Source: CAXQZM01 sp964228455 (GTDB taxonomy: Bacteria; Pseudomonadota; Alphaproteobacteria; UBA7985). From it: 11,735 bases of DNA. Made by a program: the position numbers and the translations under genes. Under the pieces are notes generated by a model, which ran no database searches, was not told the DNA's origin, and saw only the letters and a program-made list of their open reading frames with translations. The first letter of the stretch is position 1. Each line of letters opens with the position of its first letter. Positions 6,181 through 11,735 of the stretch are shown here, piece after piece. The stretch lies in the NCBI GenBank assembly GCA_964228455.1, contig CAXQZM010000072.1, forward strand, positions 1 to 11,735, in the 5' to 3' direction.

Positions 6181-6675
6181 CTAGTGCTGATCGGGCGTGG
6201 AAAATTTCATGAACTCGGCGGCTACTTCCCTGTAGACGTCAGCCTTGAAGGGTACAATTCGCTCTACTGCAGTATTCAAGTCAGTCCATATCCACCTGTC
6301 AAATTCAGGATCTTTGGTCTCTATGTTTATCAAACTATCTGGCCCATCTAATCGAAATGCGAACCAGCGCTGCGCCTGGCCTCTATATTTCGCAGCGATC
6401 TTTCCACGTTTGATTGCGTGAGCATCAAAATCGTAAACTAACCATCGATCTATAGCACCCAAGAGGGTGACTCTCTCACGAGTAACGGCTGTCTCTTCAG
6501 TGAGTTCCCTATATGCAGCATCCAACGGCTCCTCCCCTTGATCAATGCCACCTTGAGGCATCTGCCAACCATGCTCAACATACATCCCGCGTCTGTGAGC
6601 TAGAAAAATCTGACCAATGCGGCTGAATAAAACAATGCCCGCACAAGCGCGGTATCCGTCAGGAACACCCTGCAC
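6181..6675 (-). CDS. rppH: RNA 5'-pyrophosphohydrolase, Nudix family (RppH)
   Basis: RppH removes pyrophosphate from the 5' end of mRNAs to give a monophosphate, triggering RNase E-dependent decay. In this family some members also hydrolyse dinucleoside polyphosphates. The 164-residue length is typical. The family hallmark WQMPQGGIDQGE is at 37-48. The Nudix box runs G42-x5-E48-x7-R56-E57-L58-x-E60-E61-x-A63-V64; all metal-binding glutamates are present, but the usual glycine before the last hydrophobic residue is alanine (EETAV). Further on are the W79 region (IDRWLVYDF) and YRGQAQRWFAF (98-108), typical of the RppH branch. The start is GTG at 6675, four bases after the ctpA stop, with AGGA ten bases upstream overlapping the end of ctpA, suggesting coupling to ctpA. 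It is the last gene of the array. Confidence 0.94.
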   Translation of the reverse strand: MQGVPDGYRACAGIVLFSRIGQIFLAHRRGMYVEHGWQMPQGGIDQGEEPLDAAYRELTEETAVTRERVTLLGAIDRWLVYDFDAHAIKRGKIAAKYRGQAQRWFAFRLDGPDSLINIETKDPEFDRWIWTDLNTAVERIVPFKADVYREVAAEFMKFSTPDQH

Positions 6676-6679
6676 TAAT

Positions 6680-8002
6680 CTAATTTCCTAATTGCGAGCT
6701 AAGTGATAGGGCCTCAATTAGATCAAGCGCCCGTTCAAGTTGATAATCAAGGAGTTGCTCTACTCGACCATCTCCATCTTCGTCAGTCTCTTCAAATTCG
6801 GGACGAACCGCTTCGCCAATTTCTGGGCGATCTTCAAGACCATCAATTGGACTTGTCTCTTCGGTATTTTCAGCGCCCAGTGAGTTACCTAAGTCTTCCT
6901 CACGGTATGCTGGTTCGCCGTCCAAGTACTCGATCGTTGCGGCTCTAACTTCAATATCTGGAGTAACGCCGACGCCTTGAATCGATTGACCACTAGGTGA
7001 GTAATATCTCGCTATTGTTAATTTTATGCCCGCTTCCTGACCCAACCGATAAAGTTGCTGAACAGAACCTTTACCGAACGATCTTTGACCCATCAAAATT
7101 GCACGGCCATTATCCTGTAGAGCAGCCGCCACAATTTCTGAGGCTGATGCTGACCCGCCATCAATCAGCACGACCACCGGCAAGCCCCCGGTGATATCAC
7201 CTCTCTGGGCACGAAAGCGCTGATCTACCCTTCCATCTCGCATTTGAGTAGTGACGATATCGCCTGAGTTTAGAAAAGCATCCGCAACAGCAACGGCACC
7301 TGATAGTGCCCCCCCTGGGTTAGAGCGCAGATCGAGAACGAAACCTGATATCGCCTCGTCTTCTGACGTCATTAATTTTGCTATGGTTTCCTCTAATTCC
7401 TCGCCAGTTCTCGCTGAAAAATTAGATATACGAATATACCCAACATTTTTGCCTTCAACTCGCGAAAGCACCGATGTCTCTGGGATAGTTCCGCGCGTAA
7501 TCGTGAGCTCGAAAGCCTCCTCAGTAGACTCACGGAAAACGCGAATGGTTATATCTGTCCCAATTTCGCCGCGCATTATGTTTACAGCTTCGTTAAGGGA
7601 CTTTCCAAACACCGGCTCTCCATTCAATTCAGTGATCAGATCACCTGCTTTCAGGCCCGCGCGGAATGCAGGAGTTCCGTCAATTGGAGCTATCACTCTG
7701 ACAACATCCTGATACATATCAATCTGGATTCCTAACCCGCCAAAATTACCTTTCACCCCTTCAGTCAAAGACTGTAAATCATCGGGTGAAAGATATGCTG
7801 AATGAGGATCAAGGTCCTGCAACATACCATCGATCGCCGCCTCGATAAGCTCGCTCTCGCTCACCTCTTCGACATACAACTGCTGCACCATCTGAAGCGC
7901 CTGCTGGAAGCGCCCTAGATCGGCCTCAGTCTGCGCGTATGCAGAGGACAAGCCAAAATAGACCAATGCAGCTAGCTTCAAAATTTTACGAATGAATTTC
8001 AT
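6680..8002 (-). CDS. ctpA: C-terminal processing protease, S41A family, with PDZ domain (CtpA)
   Basis: A periplasmic serine protease of the tail-specific/CtpA family, likely degrading or trimming envelope proteins; relatives elsewhere control murein hydrolases through TPR lipoproteins. It has 440 residues. Residues 1-23 look like a Sec signal peptide cleaved after AYA (basic KFIRK start, hydrophobic core LAALVYFGL). DPHSAYLSP (65-73) precedes a PDZ domain (about 85-168, with GGLGIQID and AGLKAGD). The S41 core has VGYIRISNF (187-195) and LDLRSNPGG (223-231). The catalytic dyad is S286 (GGSASASEI, 282-290) and K311 (SFGKGSVQ, 308-315), with Q315 nearby; the 25-residue Ser-Lys gap is the family's. 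The C-terminal part (about 355-410) is very acidic and holds a DEDGDG loop (407-412) before DYQLERALDLI. It lies 55 bases after the EnvC-like gene; only a weak ribosome binding site is seen. Confidence 0.95.
   Translation of the reverse strand: MKFIRKILKLAALVYFGLSSAYAQTEADLGRFQQALQMVQQLYVEEVSESELIEAAIDGMLQDLDPHSAYLSPDDLQSLTEGVKGNFGGLGIQIDMYQDVVRVIAPIDGTPAFRAGLKAGDLITELNGEPVFGKSLNEAVNIMRGEIGTDITIRVFRESTEEAFELTITRGTIPETSVLSRVEGKNVGYIRISNFSARTGEELEETIAKLMTSEDEAISGFVLDLRSNPGGALSGAVAVADAFLNSGDIVTTQMRDGRVDQRFRAQRGDITGGLPVVVLIDGGSASASEIVAAALQDNGRAILMGQRSFGKGSVQQLYRLGQEAGIKLTIARYYSPSGQSIQGVGVTPDIEVRAATIEYLDGEPAYREEDLGNSLGAENTEETSPIDGLEDRPEIGEAVRPEFEETDEDGDGRVEQLLDYQLERALDLIEALSLSSQLGN
6686..6689 (-). 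promoter_or_regulatory. ribosome binding site supporting the GTG start of rppH
   Basis: The minus strand reads AGGA ten bases before GTG at 6675, inside the final ctpA codons. It selects this start, because no in-frame ATG lies close to the expected N-terminus. Confidence 0.45.
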
Positions 8003-8057
8003 GAAACCAACTTAGCGCCGGTTAAAGCAAGGTAAAGAGTAACTGCGAGTTCGATTA

Positions 8058-8738
8058 CTAATCCGTGTTTATAAGTGGGAGCTCATCTAAAAACCAACGA
8101 TCAGGATCAACCTCAACACTATCAACGATAAGGTTGTAGATAACCCTAGTACTCCCATCATTTCGAGGCCGCGCTCTAGCGATAGCTTGCCCTTGAATAA
8201 CAGACACCCCATCAATCAAATTGGTATCAAGCTGCCCAGTAATTAGCGACAATGTGAGACCACCATCTTCGGCTATGTGCTCGATAGAAATTTGTGTCCT
8301 TCCAGCACTCAGCGGCTGTACCAAACGAACGATACCTGCAAAAGGTGCGCGGATGAGATCACCACCTATAGCTAAATAAGTGATGCCAAATGTCGGGGTT
8401 GAGCCGGTAGTTGATTCCTGAACCCCAAGAAGAACAGGGCGCTCTATTGGTCTGGTCATTACTGGACTTGGTTCATTAGGCAAAGCTGCCAGGCCATCGG
8501 CTACTGAGCCGTGGTCAGGTAGACATAGTTCCCTTGAAATATCGCACTGGTTTTGGTTAAGCCTGCTGTATGAGGTCAAGAATGTAACTAACGCTTGTGC
8601 TCTGGCTTGTTCAAGCGGGCTCACCCCTGGAAGAAGCGGCAATACCTCTGGCAACAGAGAGACTCTGCTATCATCAAAGTCTGCTCTAGCACTAGAAAAT
8701 AGCAAGCAGCAGAATGCCGCTATCAGGCATCGGACCAC
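8058..8738 (-). CDS. short secreted EnvC-like protein with degenerate LytM (M23) domain
   Basis: Likely a periplasmic regulator of cell-wall amidases, not an enzyme. Of its 226 residues, 1-19 form a signal peptide (VRCLIAAFCCLLFSSARA, probable cleavage after ARA). The C-terminal half (about 115-218) follows a LytM pattern: LIRAPFAGIVRLV (128-140), QISIEH (149-154), LITGQLDTNLIDG (165-177), VIQGQAIARA (180-189) and VDPDRWF (210-216). The metal ligands are absent: the H-x3-D region reads FGITYLA, and the HxH position reads IYNL (200-203). EnvC homologues usually have a long N-terminal coiled coil and about 400 residues; here only about 90 residues precede the domain. Position between gpmI and ctpA is that of EnvC in many alphaproteobacteria. 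The GTG start overlaps the gpmI end by 16 bases. Function as amidase activator is inferred. Confidence 0.78.
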   Translation of the reverse strand: MVRCLIAAFCCLLFSSARADFDDSRVSLLPEVLPLLPGVSPLEQARAQALVTFLTSYSRLNQNQCDISRELCLPDHGSVADGLAALPNEPSPVMTRPIERPVLLGVQESTTGSTPTFGITYLAIGGDLIRAPFAGIVRLVQPLSAGRTQISIEHIAEDGGLTLSLITGQLDTNLIDGVSVIQGQAIARARPRNDGSTRVIYNLIVDSVEVDPDRWFLDELPLINTD

Positions 8739-10225
8739 AAATTAACTCCAGTCATATCATGCGGCTTTGTGATACCCATTAAAGAAAGCAGTGTTGGAGC
8801 TATATCCGCGAGACGACCATCAGACAGCTTACCGCTATCTGTGCCAACGTAGACAAGAGGGACCGGTGATAAAGTATGCGCGGTATGAGCAACGCCTTCG
8901 TCTTCATCCCACATTATCTCTGCATTGCCATGATCAGCCGTAACAAGAGCTTTCCCACCTACTTTTTTGAGCGCGACTAAGAAAGAGCCAAGAGCTTTAT
9001 CAACAGCTTCACAAGCCTTTATAGCCGCGTTTAAATCGCCTGTATGTCCCACCATATCTGGATTGGCAAAGTTACAAACAATGAGGTCATAGCTCCCCGA
9101 TAGAACTGCAGAGTTAAGTGAATCAGAAACACCAGAAATCGACATTTCAGGCGCCAAATCATAGGTCGAGACTTTAGGGCTTGGAACTACATTGCGATCT
9201 TCACCGGGCCATTCTGCCTCTCTGCCCCCATTCAAAAAGAAGGTCACATGCGGGTATTTTTCCGTCTCTGCTAAATGGAATTGTCGCTTGCCAGCACTAG
9301 AGGTAACCTCTGCTAAAGTGTTGGTAATATTCTCTTTTGGAAACAACGTTCGCATTTCTTTATCAAGATCGTCAGCATAGGGTGCCATTCCTAGAACAGC
9401 GCTAAAGCTAAGATTCTTAAAACCTGGGGTCCCCTTCTTGAACAGGGCACGCAACAACTGCCTCACCCTATCACTGCGGAAATTAACACAAGCCAGTGCG
9501 TCCCCATCTTGCATCCCGGTGAAACCATCTACGACAAACGGCTCTATGAATTCATCGCGATCGGCCATCTCCAGCCTCTCAGCTACATTTGAAACTTTAG
9601 GACCTGCGGCATCTCGCATTACCTCTAATGCTCTTCCCGTTCTCTCCCACCTATTATCGCGATCCATCGCGTAAAACCGCCCAGAAACTGATCCAACTCT
9701 AGCCCGAAAATTCAACGTCCTTTGTAACTCGATAAAGCATCGATTAGCGATAGCTGGGGCTGTATCTCTTCCATCAGTAATTAGGTGTAAAATTACCTCG
9801 ATCCCTTCAGCATTCAGAGCGTTGGCCATTTCCGCTAGGTGGCGTTGATGAGCATGAACTCCCCCCTCAGACATCAAGCCAACTAAATGAAGTCGTCCAC
9901 TACCATTTATAGTCTGAGCAATGGTTTCCTTGAACACATTTCTCGACCATGCAGTGCCATCTTCAATTGCGCGATCTATTCGTGGCAAGGTCTGCATCAC
10001 CACTCGACCTGCACCAATATTAAGATGACCTACTTCAGAATTACCAATCTGACCTACTGGTAATCCAACGTCTTGTCCGCTTGCAGATAATAAAGCGCGA
10101 GGGCACGTTTCCCAAAGGCGGTCAAAGTTTGGAGTTTTGGCAAGTCTCGGAGCATTATAAGAGGTATTTTCGCGATGGCCCCAGCCATCAAGTATTAGTA
10201 GAGCAGTTGGATGTTTTTTTGTCAT
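8723..10225 (-). CDS. gpmI: 2,3-bisphosphoglycerate-independent phosphoglycerate mutase (GpmI)
   Basis: Interconverts 3- and 2-phosphoglycerate in glycolysis and gluconeogenesis through a phosphoserine intermediate, using two Mn ions. The 500-residue protein is full length. The phosphatase-domain ligands are D13 (LILDGWG, 10-16), the phosphorylated serine S63 (GQIGNSEVGHLNIGAGR, 58-74), D390 and H394 (FANPDMVGHTG, 386-396), D431 and H432 (TADHGN, 429-434) and H447 (VAHTAH, 445-450). The transferase-domain motifs are SEGGVHAHQ (119-127), ITDGRDT (149-155), GRFYAMDRDNRWER (182-195), NFRSDR (248-253) and KYPHVTFFLNGG (323-334). All catalytic residues are present. The ATG has AGGG six bases upstream, overlapping the stop of the FIST gene, eight bases away, so the two are one transcript. 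The 3' end overlaps the EnvC-like gene. Confidence 0.98.
   Translation of the reverse strand: MTKKHPTALLILDGWGHRENTSYNAPRLAKTPNFDRLWETCPRALLSASGQDVGLPVGQIGNSEVGHLNIGAGRVVMQTLPRIDRAIEDGTAWSRNVFKETIAQTINGSGRLHLVGLMSEGGVHAHQRHLAEMANALNAEGIEVILHLITDGRDTAPAIANRCFIELQRTLNFRARVGSVSGRFYAMDRDNRWERTGRALEVMRDAAGPKVSNVAERLEMADRDEFIEPFVVDGFTGMQDGDALACVNFRSDRVRQLLRALFKKGTPGFKNLSFSAVLGMAPYADDLDKEMRTLFPKENITNTLAEVTSSAGKRQFHLAETEKYPHVTFFLNGGREAEWPGEDRNVVPSPKVSTYDLAPEMSISGVSDSLNSAVLSGSYDLIVCNFANPDMVGHTGDLNAAIKACEAVDKALGSFLVALKKVGGKALVTADHGNAEIMWDEDEGVAHTAHTLSPVPLVYVGTDSGKLSDGRLADIAPTLLSLMGITKPHDMTGVNLWSDA
8746..8749 (-). promoter_or_regulatory. ribosome binding site fixing the GTG start of the EnvC-like gene
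   Basis: The minus strand reads GGAG seven bases before GTG at 8738, within the last codons of gpmI (GGAGTTAATTTGTGG). The spacing is ideal and places a signal peptide directly after the start. This supports GTG as the true initiation codon and translational coupling to gpmI. Confidence 0.6.
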
Positions 10226-10233
10226 CTCTGGCC

Positions 10234-11283
10234 CTATAAAATAAGGATTAACTGACTTGCCAGAGCATAAAGTCGATTATTACTAATCACACTATTAATT
10301 GTGCCATGAATAAGCGGTATTTCACCCAATTCTTTCGCTACGAGCCCTGCCTCAGGTATGTCAAAGTCTGGCTCTCGGCGCTGATCGCTTAAGAATATTG
10401 CCGCGCGAGGAGTGCTCCCAGCTCGAGCTAAAAGCTCTCGAACTCCGAGTTTCAATGTATTGGCAACATGAGCTCCATTACGTCGAGCGAATGAGATGGG
10501 CATTCCAGGAAGAACTTCATCCTCTATTGAGAAGGATCCACTGCGTTGACCCAAGCCATTAATGCGTCGAACTAAAAAGTCTTGAGGCTCTGCGGATGAG
10601 ACAGGGAAAGCCGTGTATAAAAAACTTGGAATTTGCTCTATCTTTCGAGCCAGAATATCCCCCGCTACTTCTCTTAAAACGTCCAAAGCGGGCCGGCTAT
10701 CAATTTCATGCACGACCTGACCTTCCGCAGCTGTGATCGCAAAATCACCAGCCAAACGTTCGACTCCTGGTAGCGTTCTCGATATCACTGGCGCAGATAG
10801 GCCGAAGCTCATACCTATTGGGCCCCTGTAGGAACCGGAGGGCGCACCCATCGCTCCAACTAGAAAGGCCTCTCCAGCTTCATGTATCCAATTAGCGCGC
10901 TGAGCAAAGAAGGGCGTTCTCGGATCCATAACTACCAGCCGCGTGCCCACTTTATGTTCTGTGCGCATCGCTTCAGCGAGCGCATCAAATGACCAATCAT
11001 TTAGCGGCCCAAAACTTGCCGCCTCAACATTTCCAATAAGGACTTGAATTTTGGCTTCATTTCCTTCTGAACCTAAGACTGGAATGGCCAAAACTGGGCC
11101 GCCCAGCTCTGCTGCAAGCCACTCCGCCACTTTATCTATCAATGCCTGGCCACATGCCTCGTCTGCCAGAATAAAGCCTGTATTAGCTGCCGGTGGGGCA
11201 CTTGCGACGCCAACTTGCATCTTCTGGATCAGAGCATCAGCCCGAGAAGCCGAATAGGATGCAGCAAAAAACGAAGGAGTCAT
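10234..11283 (-). CDS. FIST-domain protein (FIST_N + FIST_C), divergent; putative small-ligand sensor
   Basis: A 349-residue soluble protein with no membrane segment or signal peptide. Its pattern matches FIST N- and C-terminal domains, found alone or fused to signalling modules and proposed to bind small ligands. FIST_N covers about 30-195 (TGFILADEACGQALIDKV at 35-52, GPVLAIPVLGSEG at 62-74, QVLIGNVEAASFGP at 80-93). FIST_C covers about 200-349 (LPGMPISFARR at 258-268, PRAAIFLSDQRRE at 292-304, ELGEIPLIHGTINSVI at 318-333, NNRLYALASQLIL at 335-347). Usual landmarks are altered: the family FSC-x-x-R is FLSDQRR, and GFF-x-x-GEI is IHGTINSVI. I chose the ATG at 11283 because the family normally opens with 'F-aA-s-A-D'. 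A TTG at 11361 would add 26 unconserved residues; neither start has a good Shine-Dalgarno sequence. It heads the gpmI array. The ligand is unknown. Confidence 0.72.
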   Translation of the reverse strand: MTPSFFAASYSASRADALIQKMQVGVASAPPAANTGFILADEACGQALIDKVAEWLAAELGGPVLAIPVLGSEGNEAKIQVLIGNVEAASFGPLNDWSFDALAEAMRTEHKVGTRLVVMDPRTPFFAQRANWIHEAGEAFLVGAMGAPSGSYRGPIGMSFGLSAPVISRTLPGVERLAGDFAITAAEGQVVHEIDSRPALDVLREVAGDILARKIEQIPSFLYTAFPVSSAEPQDFLVRRINGLGQRSGSFSIEDEVLPGMPISFARRNGAHVANTLKLGVRELLARAGSTPRAAIFLSDQRREPDFDIPEAGLVAKELGEIPLIHGTINSVISNNRLYALASQLILIL

Positions 11284-11417
11284 GGCTGAAGTACTTGCAT
11301 TTACCACATAACGTGCCCATAATTTAAGAGTAAAGGCAAGCGTGAAATAACTGATTTTCAACGAATTCAGTGACTAAGCGTGATGCCTTGAGACACAACA
11401 TAAGGAAAGTTTCTTTA
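11284..11417. promoter_or_regulatory. divergent intergenic region, FIST gene / Bax inhibitor-1 gene
   Basis: This gap of about 134 bases should contain the promoter of the gpmI array on the minus strand and of the Bax inhibitor-1 gene on the plus strand. The only clear element is AAGGA (11402-11406), 11 bases before the plus-strand ATG. Candidate -35/-10 pairs in either direction match poorly. If the FIST gene used its TTG at 11361, the gap would shrink to 56 bases. Confidence 0.4.
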
Positions 11418-11735
11418 ATGTCTGATCGTTTAGACCTAAACCGCGCACGTACCGGCGTTGAAATTGATGCCGGACTTCAAGCTTACATGCGCCGCATCTT
11501 CGTCTACATGGGCGTTGGTGTTGGTATTACCGGTGCCTTGGCGTATTTATTTGGCTCTTGGGGCGTAGCAAACCCAGTAGCCTTTATCTCAATGATGTCG
11601 GGACCATTGCGTTGGGCACTCCTATTATCACCATTTGCTATTATTCTTGTCATGAACTTTGGCTTAAACCGGCTATCTGTAACGGCACTCCAAACAAGCT
11701 TCTGGGCGTTCTGTGCAATTTTTGGCATATCCATG
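11418..11735 (+). CDS. Bax inhibitor-1 / YccA family membrane protein (partial, cut by window edge)
   Basis: The frame is open from an ATG at 11418 to the last base, 106 codons. A cytoplasmic N-terminal tail with DAGLQAYMRRIFVYMGVGVG (17-36) leads into membrane segments at about 28-48 (YMGVGVGITGALAYLFG), 66-83 (WALLLSPFAIILVMNFGL) and from about 89 (TALQTSFWAFCAIFGIS). The 'A-x-GL-AYM-R-(V/I)-Y-YM' opening followed by alternating TM segments is typical of bacterial BI-1/YccA (UPF0005) proteins, seven-helix inner-membrane proteins related to calcium-leak channels and, in E. coli YccA, to FtsH regulation. Later helices and the C-terminal aspartates that define the pore lie outside the window. 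AAGGA upstream supports this start. Divergent from the FIST gene. Confidence 0.87.
   Translation, partial: MSDRLDLNRARTGVEIDAGLQAYMRRIFVYMGVGVGITGALAYLFGSWGVANPVAFISMMSGPLRWALLLSPFAIILVMNFGLNRLSVTALQTSFWAFCAIFGISM

Noticed and set aside
11284..11361. N-terminal extension of the FIST protein from a TTG at 11361 (26 extra residues).
   Set aside because: There is no ribosome binding site before the TTG, the added residues are unlike the family, and the ATG at 11283 opens directly into the expected FIST start.
1..11735. Search for tRNA genes, insertion sequences, CRISPR arrays, toxin-antitoxin pairs and phage genes.
   Set aside because: No cloverleaf, terminal repeats, direct-repeat array or characteristic proteins were seen; the window is almost filled with housekeeping genes.

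Overview
This window looks like a piece of core chromosome from an alphaproteobacterium with moderate GC content, just under half by eye. A marine, Rhodospirillales/SAR116-like relative is a guess, not a demonstrated fact. The case for Alphaproteobacteria rests on protein style and gene order: hemC-hemD divergent from tsaD, a membrane-anchored class I cytochrome c divergent from pheA, and a gpmI - EnvC-like - ctpA - rppH run on one strand. There are no tRNA or rRNA genes, insertion sequences, phage genes, CRISPR arrays or long repeats. Coding density is very high, and no gene-free stretch exceeds about 150 bases.

Layout. (1) Bases 1-1646, minus strand: hemC, then hemD (GTGA overlap), then the first 25 codons of a gene that may be a Mic60/mitofilin-like protein. 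HemC and HemD catalyse consecutive steps of tetrapyrrole synthesis. (2) Bases 1702-2754, plus strand: tsaD, for t6A tRNA modification, divergent from hemC across 55 bases. (3) Bases 2786-4298, minus strand: a membrane-anchored cytochrome c followed by a GhrA-type hydroxypyruvate/glyoxylate reductase. (4) Bases 4445-6155, plus strand: pheA (prephenate dehydratase with an ACT domain) and an ABHD10-like alpha/beta hydrolase. (5) Bases 6181-11283, minus strand: a tight array of a FIST-domain protein, gpmI, a short EnvC/LytM-like protein, ctpA and rppH. (6) Bases 11418 to the end, plus strand: the N-terminal part of a Bax inhibitor-1 family membrane protein, divergent from the FIST gene.

How the genes work together. 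HemC and HemD make uroporphyrinogen III, which ultimately supplies haem for cytochromes such as the one encoded here. GpmI is glycolytic. The EnvC-like protein and CtpA both act in the envelope, on cell-wall hydrolase control and periplasmic proteolysis. RppH starts 5'-end-dependent mRNA decay. The array in region 5 is therefore probably held together by co-transcription, not by one pathway.

I found no convincing new multi-gene system. The points most worth a second look are: the short EnvC-like protein, which lacks both the coiled coil and the metal ligands; the divergent FIST protein heading the gpmI operon; an acidic DxDxDG loop near the C-terminus of CtpA; a near-perfect palindrome just before the hydrolase gene; and the frequent non-ATG starts together with several starts lacking a Shine-Dalgarno sequence.
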